Shown one piece after another: positions 17,562 to 27,149 of a DNA stretch of 64,000 nucleotides. The notes beneath the pieces are model-generated. The model made no database searches, was not told the origin of the DNA, and worked only from the letters and a program-made list of their open reading frames with translations. The stretch comes from Flavobacteriaceae bacterium S0862 (lineage in GTDB: Bacteria; Bacteroidota; Bacteroidia; Flavobacteriales; Flavobacteriaceae), in NCBI GenBank assembly GCA_023015825.1, contig JALKAW010000001.1:682001-746000 (forward strand), given 5' to 3'. Position numbers and translations under genes: made by a program. The first letter of the stretch is position 1; each line of letters begins with the position of its first letter.

Positions 17562-17680
17562 TTTTCACTACAATATTTTACGTTATTCCAGTTCTTTTCC
17601 CATTTTTTTCTCCAGTTAAATGGTAACTTACAAACAAGACATGTTTTTTGAGGTAAATTTTGTTTTGTGTACCTAGCCAT
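17531..17680 (-). CDS. DUF2256 zinc-ribbon-like small protein
   Basis: A 49-residue [23 protein letters not shown], then [20 protein letters not shown] and CRRN. The CxxC ... CSxxC arrangement (C14, C17, C37, C41) with the W-R-K-K-W-x-x-x-W block is the DUF2256 signature, a probable zinc-binding module typically found beside photolyase/cryptochrome genes. It overlaps the upstream SDR by 8 bases and the Cry-DASH gene by 31 bases in another frame, so all three are translationally linked. Function unknown. Confidence 0.88.
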   Translation of the reverse strand: MARYTKQNLPQKTCLVCKLPFNWRKKWEKNWNNVKYCSEKCRRNKTILL

Positions 17681-19097
17681 CGACCAATTTCTTAATCATA
17701 CCAGAAAAAATAAAACCATGAAATGGCAAAACACTATACCAATAGAGTCTTCCCCACAGGCCTCGAGGTCTAAATGTTGCAGTTTGTTTAAGTAGACCAT
17801 CTTCAATTTTAAATTCTAACCAAGCTTCTCCAGGAAGTCGCATTTCTGCGTAGAGTAGTAGCTTTTGTTGAGCTTTGTCAGCATAGATAACACGCCAGAA
17901 ATCCAGCGCATCTCCTGCGTCTAGATCTGTTGGACTTGTTCTTCCACGACGTAAGCCAATACCTCCAACAAGTTTATCAATATAACCTCTTATTTTCCAA
18001 ATAAAATTACCGTAATACCAGCCATTTGTTCCGCCTATACTCCAGATTTTGTCTAGTGTTTTTGTTGTATCATGAACTTCTCTCTCTTTATAGTCTGTGA
18101 AGCAACCAAACGTTGGTACATTGATATACTTGTGTAAATTTTTTCTCAATCGTCCGCTGCTTACCATTGAGTCTTTCCAGCTAGAGACAATACTGTTTTG
18201 TTCGATCTTTTCGAAAGCTAAGGCAACTGCTTCTTTATAGGATTTTGGTTTTACATTTAATATTTCATTAATATCACTTGGCTTGCCAATAATTTGAACT
18301 CCCATGCTATCTACCAAGGTCGTGGCTAGTTTGTAAGATGTAGAGGTTACAAAGTACAACCAATAAGACGAGAGCTTAGGCGTCATAACTGGAACTGTCA
18401 AGATATATCGTTTCAAGCCTCTCACTTCTGCAAACTGTAATAGCATTTGCTTATAGGTTAAAATTTCAGGACCGAAAACGTCAAATGATTTGTTGTATAA
18501 CTGTTTACGACCAACACTGCGATGTAAAAAACTCAGTACATCCCTAACAGCAAGCGGTTGCGTTTTTGTATTTAGCCACTTTGGAGCAATCATAAATGGT
18601 AATTTCTCAACCAAATCTCTTATAATCTCAAAAGATGAGCTTCCTGAACCCACAATAATTCCTGCTTTGAAAATGGTTAATCCATAGCTGCTTGATTCAA
18701 GTAGGTCTTCTACATTTTTACGAGATTTTAAATGTTTGGATAAATTATCTTCGTTGGTAATTCCACTTAGATATATAACTTGTTTTGCGTTAGTTTTTTC
18801 AATTTGATTTTTAAAATTGATAGCACATTTTTCTTCAAGAGATTCGAAATCTTTTGAAGAGTTAGACATGGAGTGTATTAGGTAGAAGGCAACATCAATA
18901 TCTTTAGGGATATTATTAAGTGTTTCAGGTTTTAAAAAATCGACTTCAACAATATCAATCAAGTCCTCTTCTAAATAACTTTTATCTGCTCGTAACTTGT
19001 CTCTAACTGCGCAAACAACATTATAGCCATCATTGGCTAACAATGGAATTAACCGTTTACCAATATAACCTGTTGCACCTGTTACAAGAATTTTCAT
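17673..19097 (-). CDS. SDR-type NAD(P)-binding protein with C-terminal DUF2867
   Basis: The 474-residue protein begins [20 protein letters not shown], an extended/atypical SDR cofactor loop, and the first ~290 residues resemble NmrA-like epimerase-type proteins. The last ~160 residues ([60 protein letters not shown]) are the DUF2867 domain, an SRPBCC-like fold. This fusion accompanies photolyase clusters in many marine bacteria. Substrate unknown. It starts 5 bases after the flavin reductase stop. Confidence 0.9.
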   Translation of the reverse strand: MKILVTGATGYIGKRLIPLLANDGYNVVCAVRDKLRADKSYLEEDLIDIVEVDFLKPETLNNIPKDIDVAFYLIHSMSNSSKDFESLEEKCAINFKNQIEKTNAKQVIYLSGITNEDNLSKHLKSRKNVEDLLESSSYGLTIFKAGIIVGSGSSSFEIIRDLVEKLPFMIAPKWLNTKTQPLAVRDVLSFLHRSVGRKQLYNKSFDVFGPEILTYKQMLLQFAEVRGLKRYILTVPVMTPKLSSYWLYFVTSTSYKLATTLVDSMGVQIIGKPSDINEILNVKPKSYKEAVALAFEKIEQNSIVSSWKDSMVSSGRLRKNLHKYINVPTFGCFTDYKEREVHDTTKTLDKIWSIGGTNGWYYGNFIWKIRGYIDKLVGGIGLRRGRTSPTDLDAGDALDFWRVIYADKAQQKLLLYAEMRLPGEAWLEFKIEDGLLKQTATFRPRGLWGRLYWYSVLPFHGFIFSGMIKKLVDG

Positions 19098-19102
19098 TTA
19101 GT

Positions 19103-19720
19103 TTATAATTTAGGTCTTTGATAGTCAAAGCGTTTATTTAATCCTGGTATAGCATAACCATCTAATCCATTTATTGTAGCAACTTGAGCCTTAGATAAAT
19201 TAATAAATCCATCATCTTCCAATAAATCATCATTTACGTGTAATCCAATAATTTTTCCAATTACTAGAATTGTATCGTTGGCTTTGATGTTATATTCTTC
19301 TACATACTCCATCGCTAGTTGGATAGGAGCACCTTTTACAAAAGGCGCTTTAAACTCATTTTTATATTCTGAAATAAGGTTTGTTTTGTCAAATTCAGAA
19401 ATTTGTGAATCATACTTAGCTGATGTATGATGCGCATCTTCTAAAATAGGTAAATAAATATGATTTATGGTATAATAGTCAGTTGACTTGATGTTTTCAT
19501 AAGTGTTTCTCAAAACTGTTGTTGGTCTGCAAAAAAATCCAAGCATTGGAGGATTGGATCCTATATGTGTTACTGAACTAAATACAGCTACATTTTCAAT
19601 GCCGTTTGAAGATTTTGTTCCTATTAGATTAGCAGATTTGTAACCAGAACAACTATTAATTAAATTTATTCGGTATATATGATGTAAGTTGTCAAGCTCT
19701 TCATTGCTAATATAGGTCAT
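19103..19720 (-). CDS. Flavin reductase-like domain protein
   Basis: A 205-residue protein of the FMN-binding split-barrel flavin reductase type: NLIGTKSSNGIENVAVFSSV and HIGSNPPMLGFFCRPTTVLR are the flavin-binding stretch, followed by DAHHTSAKYDSQISEFDKTN. It likely binds FMN and either reduces free flavin with NAD(P)H or acts as an oxidoreductase. Photolyases need fully reduced FADH-, so a supporting role is attractive but is inference. It overlaps the ABC1 kinase stop by one base. Confidence 0.87.
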   Translation of the reverse strand: MTYISNEELDNLHHIYRINLINSCSGYKSANLIGTKSSNGIENVAVFSSVTHIGSNPPMLGFFCRPTTVLRNTYENIKSTDYYTINHIYLPILEDAHHTSAKYDSQISEFDKTNLISEYKNEFKAPFVKGAPIQLAMEYVEEYNIKANDTILVIGKIIGLHVNDDLLEDDGFINLSKAQVATINGLDGYAIPGLNKRFDYQRPKL

Positions 19721-21030
19721 TATAAAGTTTTGAAATTATTAATTTTAATGCCTTTCGCTTTTAAATCAAACATCAAATTGTATAAGCCAAAAAAGGTCCT
19801 ATTTATATAAATAAAATGCTTTGAGCCTCTATTGCCATTCATTTTTCTTAATTCAGTATTTTTACTGTATTTCTCGCCTAATTCAGCAATTTTTCCAAAG
19901 AATTCTACATCTGAAAAATCAAATATATCCATATGAAATGGTTGCGTAAGCAAACTTAACATTTCATGAAACATATTTGAGAAAAACTCAAGTTCTTCAT
20001 TTGAATCATCAAGACGTAAAATTTCAAGTTCAAACATTTTTTGTCTGAATACTTCAGGGTTATTAATGCTTTCCTTTTTTGCTAATTCAAAGTATGGTAC
20101 ATAAAATTCTTCAGGGACTGCTTTCATACATCCAAAATCTAAAGCAATTAGTGTGTCATTATTTGAAACTAGAAAATTTCCTGGATGTGGATCTGCATGT
20201 ACTTTTCGTAATATATGCATTTGAAACATGTAAAAGTCCCAAAGAGCTTGTCCGAGTTTGTTTGATAACTCTTGATTTGTGTTGTGTGCTACAAATTCAG
20301 ATAAATGTTCACCATGCATCCAATCCATTGTAATAATGCGCTCTGAGGATAGTTCTTCGTAATACTGAGGAAACTCTAAGTTTGGAATATGTTTACAAGC
20401 TTCTGCTATTGCTTTGCTCTGTGAAACTTCTAAAATGTAATTTGTTTCTTCAATTAATTTGTCTTCAACTTCTTTAAAATATTTATCAGAATCTTTTCCT
20501 TTGATATTAAACATTTTAATAGCCATAGGTTTTACTAAAGCTAAATCTGAACTAATACTTTCAGCAACTCCTGGATATTGAATTTTCACAGCAAGATTTT
20601 TCCCATCCTTAAATGCTTTATGTACTTGACCAATACTAGCAGCATTTACAGAAGTTGCGTTGAATGTATCATATAATTCATTTGGTAGCATTCCAAAATA
20701 CTTTTTAAATGTTTTAAGTACTAGAGGAGGAGATAAAGGTGGTACTGAAAATTGAGCAAGAGAAAATTTCTCGACGTAGGCTTGTGGTAAAATGCTTTTC
20801 TCCATGCTTAACATTTGAGCCACTTTTAGAGCACTACCTTTTAAGCTTTTTAAGCCATCGTAAATATCTTCAGCGTTATTTTGGTTAAGACGTTCTTTAG
20901 CGTCTTCATTGGAGTTTGCCAACTTATCACCATAATACTTAATATAATTTACACCAACTTTTGCGCCAGTTTGAACTAACTTTGAAGCACGTTGAATTTT
21001 TGTTGTAGGTATTTTGTCTATGGTTTTCAT
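19720..21030 (-). CDS. ABC1/AarF/UbiB-type atypical kinase
   Basis: A 436-residue member of the ABC1/ADCK family. LKGSALKVAQMLSMEKSILP is the KxGQ-type region (K-V-A-Q here), SVNAASIGQVHKAFKDGK is the Ala-rich nucleotide loop, LAVKIQYPGV has the ATP Lys, and KVHADPHPGNFLVSN plus LIALDFGCMK are the catalytic and metal-binding loops. Family members act as ATPases/kinases in quinone and lipid biology and stress. It abuts the TetR gene with no gap, so it is probably under TetR autocontrol. Confidence 0.9.
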   Translation of the reverse strand: MKTIDKIPTTKIQRASKLVQTGAKVGVNYIKYYGDKLANSNEDAKERLNQNNAEDIYDGLKSLKGSALKVAQMLSMEKSILPQAYVEKFSLAQFSVPPLSPPLVLKTFKKYFGMLPNELYDTFNATSVNAASIGQVHKAFKDGKNLAVKIQYPGVAESISSDLALVKPMAIKMFNIKGKDSDKYFKEVEDKLIEETNYILEVSQSKAIAEACKHIPNLEFPQYYEELSSERIITMDWMHGEHLSEFVAHNTNQELSNKLGQALWDFYMFQMHILRKVHADPHPGNFLVSNNDTLIALDFGCMKAVPEEFYVPYFELAKKESINNPEVFRQKMFELEILRLDDSNEELEFFSNMFHEMLSLLTQPFHMDIFDFSDVEFFGKIAELGEKYSKNTELRKMNGNRGSKHFIYINRTFFGLYNLMFDLKAKGIKINNFKTL

Positions 21031-21687
21031 TTAGTTCATGTGCATTTTTTCCTTGTATAAAAATTTGCCAAGGTCAATAATACTTTTTAAAGGTTTAATA
21101 TCAATTAAATCGAAACTTGTATTAACGGCTTTTTCAATAAATATATCAGTTTTTTCAAATGAAGGCGATGTGTCTTCTATCCAAAATTTCATAGTTATTA
21201 TTAATTGTAACCATGCAGATTCTTTAAGAGTCTTATCTTGTACTTTCTCTAATGTTTCTTGTTTAATTTCAAGACGAGAAATTTCTAAAGTTTCAATATA
21301 AGCTGTGAAACTTTGCTTAAGTTTTATAAGTGAGCGTAAAGTTTTTAGCTTATCCCCCTTATTATTTAATGCATTAACCACATAACTTCTATTTGCGGTT
21401 AATATCTCAAAAAAGGTATAATAAAAACTTAGTAATTTGTTTCGTGCATCAAACAGCTTATACTCTTCACTTTTTTCTAAAATTGCATGTGCATTATCAA
21501 AAAAAGCTTTAAATACAGATTGCTCTAACGCTTCAAAGTTTCCAAAGTGTTTGTAAAACTCTGCTTCTTCAAAATTATTTGCTTTGGTAAAACTGTAAAC
21601 AGATTTTGGTTGCGTGTTGTGTTCTAGCACATAATCCATATAGTTGTTAATTATGTCTGAACTTGATATTGATTTCTTTTTAGTCAT
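21031..21687 (-). CDS. TetR family transcriptional regulator
   Basis: The 218-residue protein starts with a TetR-type helix-turn-helix region: IINNYMDYVLEHNTQPKSVY, then FTKANNFEEAEFYKHFGNFE, the recognition-helix end with the FYxHFxxxE signature. The C-terminal ~150 residues form the helical ligand domain, matching a TetR_C domain common in Bacteroidetes. It is the first gene of the first photolyase operon and is preceded by the bipartite inverted repeat at 21719-21753, its most likely operator. The inducer is unknown. Confidence 0.87.
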   Translation of the reverse strand: MTKKKSISSSDIINNYMDYVLEHNTQPKSVYSFTKANNFEEAEFYKHFGNFEALEQSVFKAFFDNAHAILEKSEEYKLFDARNKLLSFYYTFFEILTANRSYVVNALNNKGDKLKTLRSLIKLKQSFTAYIETLEISRLEIKQETLEKVQDKTLKESAWLQLIITMKFWIEDTSPSFEKTDIFIEKAVNTSFDLIDIKPLKSIIDLGKFLYKEKMHMN

Positions 21688-21718
21688 TATTAATTTATTA
21701 ATACATCAAAAATACAAT

Positions 21719-21753
21719 ATGTTTAATTAAAATCATTAAAGATTAAACAAAAT
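21719..21753 (-). promoter_or_regulatory. Bipartite inverted repeat, copy 1 (TetR operon operator candidate)
   Basis: On plus: ATGTTTAA, 16 bases, TTAAACAAAAT; arms GTTTAA (21721-21726) and TTAAAC (21743-21748), extended to 7 matching bases here. It ends 33 bases before the tetR-like ATG, compared with 31 for the second copy. On the minus strand a TATTTTTG (21707-21714) follows, compatible with a -7 element. Autoregulation by the TetR protein is inferred. Confidence 0.6.
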
Positions 21754-21817
21754 TTAACACAGTTGCTTTAACTAATGTTACGTTTTGGGCAAGAATCCTA
21801 TCATAATTCCAATAATT

Positions 21818-21849
21818 TTGTTTTATAAGGTGTTAAATATTTACTTTTG
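21818..21849 (+). promoter_or_regulatory. Bacteroidota-type promoter of the ACR3 gene
   Basis: TTG (21818-21820), 21-base spacer, TACTTTTG (21842-21849), matching TTG/TAnnTTTG. The -7 element ends 18 bases before the ATG at 21868, so the leader is short. Confidence 0.6.
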
Positions 21850-21867
21850 CTCTAAACCTTATTTCTA

Positions 21868-22914
21868 ATGGCTTCATCAAGTAAAAAACTTAGCTTCTTA
21901 GACTCATACCTTACCTTATGGATTTTTATAGCCATGGGTTTAGGTGTCGCTTTAGGCTATTTTTTCCCTCCAATAACATCTTATATAGATTCTTATAGTA
22001 GCGGAACCACTAATATTCCAATTGCTATTGGTTTAATATTAATGATGTATCCACCCTTAGCAAAGGTAGATTATGCCTTATTGCCTAAGGTTTTTAAGAA
22101 TGTTAAGGTACTATCTATCTCTTTATTTTTAAATTGGATTGTTGGTCCAATTTTAATGTTTGTTTTGGCTTTAATATTTCTTCAAGACCATCCAGATTAC
22201 ATGGTTGGATTGATTTTAATAGGCTTAGCACGTTGTATTGCCATGGTTTTGGTTTGGAACGATTTAGCAGAAGGTAGCAGCGAATATGGTGCAGGTTTGG
22301 TGGCATTAAATAGTATTTTTCAAGTATTTGCATATAGTTTTTACGCTTGGTTATTTATTACCAAGCTTCCACCGCTTTTTGGGTTTGAAGGTGCCATTGT
22401 AGATATATCTATTGTAACGATAGCTGAAAGTGTAGCTATATATTTGGGTATTCCTTTTTTAGCTGGTTTATTAAGTAGATTTATATTAGTAAAAGCAAAA
22501 GGCGAGGAGTGGTACACCAAAAAATTCATCCCAACAATTTCACCAATTACTTTAATAGCATTGTTATTTACTATTGTCCTAATGTTTTCATTAAAAGGAG
22601 AGCTCATTGTTGAAATTCCAATGGATGTTGTAACCATAGCTATTCCGTTGCTCATTTATTTTACAATAATGTTTCTCATTGGTTTTTTTGTATCAAAAGC
22701 TATGGGGGCTTCTTACGATAAAAATGCTGCCATTTCGTTTACAGCAGCTGGAAACAATTTTGAGTTGGCTATAGCAGTCTCTATTGCAGTATTTGGATTA
22801 AATTCAGGACAAGCATTTACAGGTGTAATTGGACCTTTGGTTGAAGTTCCTGCTTTAATTTTATTGGTTAGAGTGTCTTTTTGGCTTAGAAAGAAATATT
22901 ACCTAAAAGCATAG
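21868..22914 (+). CDS. arsB: ACR3 family arsenite efflux transporter
   Basis: A 348-residue membrane protein with about ten transmembrane helices. The ACR3 hallmark [20 protein letters not shown], including the conserved Cys required for As(III) transport, and the following [11 protein letters not shown] are present; the C-terminal [17 protein letters not shown] and [12 protein letters not shown] are also conserved. It exports arsenite (and antimonite in some members) using the proton gradient. No ArsR or ArsC is adjacent in the window, so regulation is not visible; it has its own promoter. Confidence 0.95.
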   Translation: MASSSKKLSFLDSYLTLWIFIAMGLGVALGYFFPPITSYIDSYSSGTTNIPIAIGLILMMYPPLAKVDYALLPKVFKNVKVLSISLFLNWIVGPILMFVLALIFLQDHPDYMVGLILIGLARCIAMVLVWNDLAEGSSEYGAGLVALNSIFQVFAYSFYAWLFITKLPPLFGFEGAIVDISIVTIAESVAIYLGIPFLAGLLSRFILVKAKGEEWYTKKFIPTISPITLIALLFTIVLMFSLKGELIVEIPMDVVTIAIPLLIYFTIMFLIGFFVSKAMGASYDKNAAISFTAAGNNFELAIAVSIAVFGLNSGQAFTGVIGPLVEVPALILLVRVSFWLRKKYYLKA

Positions 22915-22942
22915 TGATTCTTATTTAAGGATTTATTAACAT

Positions 22943-22970
22943 TTGTAAGATTTACTTATTTGTAAATTTG
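22943..22970 (+). promoter_or_regulatory. Bacteroidota-type promoter of the DUF2911 gene
   Basis: TTG (22943-22945), 17-base spacer, TAAATTTG (22963-22970). The gene starts at 23005, leaving a leader of roughly 28 bases. Confidence 0.65.
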
Positions 22971-23004
22971 GTATTTAAAAATTAACACTATAATCTTAAT
23001 ACAC

Positions 23005-23847
23005 ATGAAAAAATTACTTTTAATAATGCTTGCGTTTACAATGTCTTATGCTGTAAATGCACAATTACAAACACCTGCGCCAAGCCCTGCATCCAAAGTA
23101 GAGCAAAAGGTTGGGTTAACAGATATTACTATTGACTATTCTAGACCAGGAGTAAAGGGTAGAAAAATATTTGGTGGGCTTGAATCTTTTGGAAAAATCT
23201 GGAGAACTGGTGCCAATGCGAGAACAAAAATAACGTTTAGTGATGATGTAACCATTGATGGGCAAACATTAGAAGCTGGTACTTATGCCATATTTACAAG
23301 ACCAGGAGAAACCACATGGGATGTTTATTTTTACACAGAATATCAAGGTAATGGAGCACCACAAACTTTAGATGATTCTAAAGTTGCAGCAAAAACAACT
23401 GTAGATGTTACAGAAATTCCTTTTGTTGTAGAAACACTTACAATCGATATTAACAATATTAGAGACGACAGTGCAAACATTGATATTATATGGGAACAAA
23501 CGTATGTAACGATTCCTTTTACTGTACCAACAGATGCTAAAGTATCTGCTGCTATTGATAAAATGTTGAATGGTCCTAGTGCAAATGATTATTATGCAGC
23601 TGCAGGTTATTATTTAAGTGCAGGCAAAGATCCAGCTACTGCAAAAAAATGGATAGATAAGGCTATGAGCAAGATAGAGAACCCTGCATTTTGGCAACTG
23701 CGTCAACAATCGCTTATTTACGCTGCTGCAGGTGATAAAAAAGGAGCTATAGAACTTGCTAAAAAGTCTTTAGCTGCTTCTGAAAAAGCTGGAAATGCAC
23801 AGTATGTTAAAATGAATAAAGCATCAATTGCTGAATGGATGAATTAA
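23005..23847 (+). CDS. DUF2911 domain-containing secreted protein
   Basis: The 280-residue protein has a Sec signal peptide (MKKLLLIMLAFTMSYAVNAQ, cleavage after the A-x-A-like end). The DUF2911 domain follows: PSPASKVEQKVGLTDITIDY, SRPGVKGRKIFGG, WRTGANARTKITF and LEAGTYAIFTRPG, ending near residue 170. The last ~100 residues look like TPR-type helices (NDYYAAAGYYLSAGKDPATA, GDKKGAIELAKKSL). The family is common in Bacteroidetes periplasm and uncharacterised. It has its own promoter and terminator. Confidence 0.9.
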   Translation: MKKLLLIMLAFTMSYAVNAQLQTPAPSPASKVEQKVGLTDITIDYSRPGVKGRKIFGGLESFGKIWRTGANARTKITFSDDVTIDGQTLEAGTYAIFTRPGETTWDVYFYTEYQGNGAPQTLDDSKVAAKTTVDVTEIPFVVETLTIDINNIRDDSANIDIIWEQTYVTIPFTVPTDAKVSAAIDKMLNGPSANDYYAAAGYYLSAGKDPATAKKWIDKAMSKIENPAFWQLRQQSLIYAAAGDKKGAIELAKKSLAASEKAGNAQYVKMNKASIAEWMN

Positions 23848-23868
23848 TCATTTATAGTATATAAAATT

Positions 23869-23899
23869 AAAAAAGCGAGCTATATGCTCGCTTTTTTTT
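23869..23899 (+). terminator. Rho-independent terminator after the DUF2911 gene
   Basis: Stem AAAAGCGAGC / GCTCGCTTTT with a TATAT loop and an eight-base T-run, 22 bases after the stop codon. Confidence 0.9.
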
Positions 23900-23963
23900 A
23901 TAACTATATTTGAGAGTTTGTTGTATTTTTAAATCAACTTGAAAAGTCGTTAAATAAGTCGCA

Positions 23964-24956
23964 ATGAAATATATTCTTATCGCATTTGTATTCCTTACAA
24001 GTTGTGTAAGTAATGCTTCAAAGCAATTACCAACAATTACTACTAATGAATATGAAATCACTAGGGATTCTGTTAGAATAGAAACCTCTAATGGTAGCAT
24101 ATTCGGAATCTTATTTAGACCTATAGGTATTGATAAAAAAACGCCTGCTATTTTGTGTTTACAAGGTGGTGGCAATGTTGGGTTGTCTAATTACCTCTAT
24201 GAAGCTGAGTTTTTCGCTAAACAAGGGGTTGTGGCTTTGGTGTGTGATAAATCTGGCGCTGGGTTATCAAACACTAAAAAGAGCTGGAGAGCGCAAAGTT
24301 TTGTAGATAAAACTAATGAATATTACGAATTGTTTACTTGGTTGTCTAATAAGACGTATGTCAATTCTAATAAAGTTGGAGTGCATGGCATGAGCGAAGG
24401 AGGAAGGCTAGCTCTTAATATGGCTATTAAGTTTCCTGAAGACATAGCTTTTGTTAATGCTGTATCTGGACCTATTGAATCGTATAAAAAAAACCATTTA
24501 TATGCCATTAAGCATAATTTCTTGTCAAGAAACATCGATTCTGTTACTGTAAACGAAGCTGTACGTCTTTGGGATATCTATCTAGAGGAAGTTAGTTTAG
24601 GCAACATTTCAAGCGAAACTATTAAAAAAGTAAATGCCTTTAGAAAGCTTCATCCAGAAGTTAGCTATTTACCAAGTAATTCAACACGATTACCACAAAG
24701 ACCATTATTACAAGATGTGCATTTTACTCAAGAAGGTAAACTAGATGGTATAACATGTCCAGTATTGTTTCAATACGGCGAATTAGATATTCTAGTAAAT
24801 CCTAAAAGATCACTTTCGTTAATACCAGACAAACCTAATTTTGTAATAAAAAACTATAAAGTAACAGACCATTCCATGACTCTTAAAAATGGCGATGTGC
24901 ATCCTAACTTTATACTAGATAAAAAGACATGGATTCATGGTTTTTTAGAATTATAA
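23964..24956 (+). CDS. Lipoprotein alpha/beta hydrolase (acyl-CoA thioesterase/dipeptidyl-peptidase-like)
   Basis: The 330-residue protein starts with a lipoprotein signal (MKYILIAFVFLTSC, lipobox LTSC at residues 11-14). The alpha/beta-hydrolase fold shows LCLQGGGNVGLSNYL (oxyanion region), the nucleophile elbow GVHGMSEGGRLALNMA, the acid near YGELDILVNPKRS and the His in TDHSMTL. It resembles the S9/BAAT C-terminal hydrolases, acting outside the cytoplasm. Substrate unknown. It stands alone between two terminated genes. Confidence 0.85.
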   Translation: MKYILIAFVFLTSCVSNASKQLPTITTNEYEITRDSVRIETSNGSIFGILFRPIGIDKKTPAILCLQGGGNVGLSNYLYEAEFFAKQGVVALVCDKSGAGLSNTKKSWRAQSFVDKTNEYYELFTWLSNKTYVNSNKVGVHGMSEGGRLALNMAIKFPEDIAFVNAVSGPIESYKKNHLYAIKHNFLSRNIDSVTVNEAVRLWDIYLEEVSLGNISSETIKKVNAFRKLHPEVSYLPSNSTRLPQRPLLQDVHFTQEGKLDGITCPVLFQYGELDILVNPKRSLSLIPDKPNFVIKNYKVTDHSMTLKNGDVHPNFILDKKTWIHGFLEL

Positions 24957-25088
24957 GATTTTAAGATTGAAAAACGTCTCTTTTTCTGAGTGAATGAATT
25001 AATATTTAGCACATTAGATAATCAAATAAACTAAGATTAAAATATTGTATGCTATATTTAGAGTCTATAACTAACCAATAAATTGTTC

Positions 25089-27149
25089 ATGAGTAAATCA
25101 GTAGAAGCCTCAAAAAAATTAAACCTAAGTAAGAAATTTTATATCCATGCAATTATTATCACAATTCTATGCTTTACATCTTTAGTGTCTTGTAAAAAGG
25201 ATCAATATGCTATGTTAGAAGAAGAACCTTTTTTATTAGGAAGAGGGTTTGGTTTTAGTTCGGCTATCATAAATGTTGCCAACATAGATAGTGCACGTCA
25301 GTATTTTTCAGAAAAGCTTGGATTCTCATTAGGTAGATCCAAAGAAGCAGAAAAAGGCAATATCAAAGGAACACTTACTAGTAGATTAGGGTTTCCAGAT
25401 ATGTCGTCTATTGAATTATTGTCAGTTATTGACTCTATTCCTGTTACTGGAAAAGACTCTGTATTGCATCAGTTTTTAAGACAAAAATCTGGTGTTAGGA
25501 TGTACACCTTTTCAAGCTCGTCTATAGATAGTACTTATTCATGGCTTACTTCAAGAGGTTTTGAAATGGATTCCATTGATACCTATAGAACATTAAATGA
25601 ATCACCAAATAAAGAAGCTTGGGATGACGAGTATTTTGAGCTATTAAATTTGGGCTTTAAAGATATACAGAAGCAAGAATATCTTCCGCAATTTTCAAAG
25701 ATGCCTGATTTTCCTTATGAACGAATGAACGAATGGAACAGCTTTTATAATATGCAAAGAGGCTTTTTAAAACACCCAAATGGAGCTCTTGGTTTAGTTG
25801 CAATAAAATTACAGGTTCAAGATATGGACGCTGCGCGTAACGAGTTCTTACAAATGGGATTAGAAGAATTAAAGGATTCATTGCACCAAGATAACGTAAG
25901 GTTTAAAATTAAAAGAAATCAAGAAATACAATTAATTGCAGCACCATCAAATAAAAGTGAGCAATCTGACTCAGCAAGCAAGGAAAATGCGAGAGTGTTC
26001 AGTATGCTTTTTGAGGTTAAAAATATTGATGAAACCTATGCTTTTCTAAAAGAAAACTTACCAGAAGAGGCTTTGCAATGGGATGCTGCTTTAAAGCAGT
26101 TAACAGTTTTAAAAGATTATGCTTATGGCTTGCAGTTGGAATTCAAACAAGAATCTGAGATTCAGGCACTAATGGTACAGAAAGTTCAAATAAATTACGG
26201 AGCGAAACTAGACAGCGTTGCACGACATAATGCTAATGCCATGTATAAGCAATATTGTGCTTTATGCCACGGAAAGGACAGGGAAGGGTATGCTGCAGAT
26301 TATGCACCTTCATTACGCTCTAAATCTTTATTAGGATCATCAAAAAGCAATAATTTTATAAGGTACACGATTCAATTTGGTAGAGGAGAATCTGCAATGG
26401 CTGGATATTACGACCAGTTAGGAGGACCACTAACACTCATAGAAATAGAATTACTCATAAAATGGCTTGAAGAGGAAGCTGGTATCGAAAAGCCTATTGA
26501 GCTTTCTCGAGAACCCGTAGTTGGTGATGTAGCATTAGGAAAAGAAGTTTACCAAACGCAATGCGCCGTTTGCCATGGAAATGAAGGAGAAGGTATTACT
26601 GCACCAGCTTTAGGAAATCCCATGCTTTTGGCTACGGCAACCGATGATTTTTTACGCTATGCTATTAAAGAAGGAAGAGATGGCACACCAATGGTGGCTT
26701 TTAAAGATTCCCTCAGTGAAAAGGAAATAGATGGTGTTACTACTTTTTTAAGGAGTAGGGCTTCGGGCTGGAATGTACCAAAAACCGATTCTATTAAAAT
26801 ACCAACACCAGAAAACTATATTTTAAACCCAAATGGTTCTCAGCCTAAATTTAAGTTGAGAGAAGGGCGCTATGTATCAGCTAAGCAATTAAACCAAGCC
26901 ATAGAAGATAGTACTAGATTGGTAATATTGGATGCTCGATCACAGGTTGCGTGGAGGCAAACACATATTCCTGGGTCTATTCCAGTACCTTACTATGAAG
27001 ACCCTGAGGAGTTTATAAAACATATTCCTAAAGAAAACACCATGATAGTAGCCTATTGCGCTTGCCCTCATGCGGCATCAGGAAAGGTAGTTAGCAAATT
27101 GAATAAACTAGGCTATAACAATACAGCCATTTTAGATGAAGGTTTTTAA
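25089..27149 (+). CDS. VOC - di-haem cytochrome c - rhodanese fusion lipoprotein (frameshifted end)
   Basis: A 686-residue exported protein: N-terminal hydrophobic segment ending SLVSC (residues ~28-35, lipobox-like), two glyoxalase/VOC-type modules (SAIINVANIDSARQYFSEKL; LVAIKLQVQDMDAARNEFLQ), two c-type haem sites (C390ALCH and C492AVCH) and a rhodanese domain (VILDARSQVAWRQTHIPGSI, C657ACPHA). An ATG at 25089 is preferred over the in-frame TTG at 25083. The rhodanese should continue after DEGF, and does so in the -1 frame to a stop at 27188-27190 (14 further residues, LIWAQLGYPVKHGH), so one T seems missing in the T5 run at 27143-27147. It is probably an electron-transfer partner of the flavoprotein downstream. 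Confidence 0.85.
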   Translation: MSKSVEASKKLNLSKKFYIHAIIITILCFTSLVSCKKDQYAMLEEEPFLLGRGFGFSSAIINVANIDSARQYFSEKLGFSLGRSKEAEKGNIKGTLTSRLGFPDMSSIELLSVIDSIPVTGKDSVLHQFLRQKSGVRMYTFSSSSIDSTYSWLTSRGFEMDSIDTYRTLNESPNKEAWDDEYFELLNLGFKDIQKQEYLPQFSKMPDFPYERMNEWNSFYNMQRGFLKHPNGALGLVAIKLQVQDMDAARNEFLQMGLEELKDSLHQDNVRFKIKRNQEIQLIAAPSNKSEQSDSASKENARVFSMLFEVKNIDETYAFLKENLPEEALQWDAALKQLTVLKDYAYGLQLEFKQESEIQALMVQKVQINYGAKLDSVARHNANAMYKQYCALCHGKDREGYAADYAPSLRSKSLLGSSKSNNFIRYTIQFGRGESAMAGYYDQLGGPLTLIEIELLIKWLEEEAGIEKPIELSREPVVGDVALGKEVYQTQCAVCHGNEGEGITAPALGNPMLLATATDDFLRYAIKEGRDGTPMVAFKDSLSEKEIDGVTTFLRSRASGWNVPKTDSIKIPTPENYILNPNGSQPKFKLREGRYVSAKQLNQAIEDSTRLVILDARSQVAWRQTHIPGSIPVPYYEDPEEFIKHIPKENTMIVAYCACPHAASGKVVSKLNKLGYNNTAILDEGF

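Noticed and set aside
25083-25088. TTG start for the cytochrome/rhodanese fusion
   Set aside because: An ATG two codons later gives a natural start; the two added residues carry no conservation.
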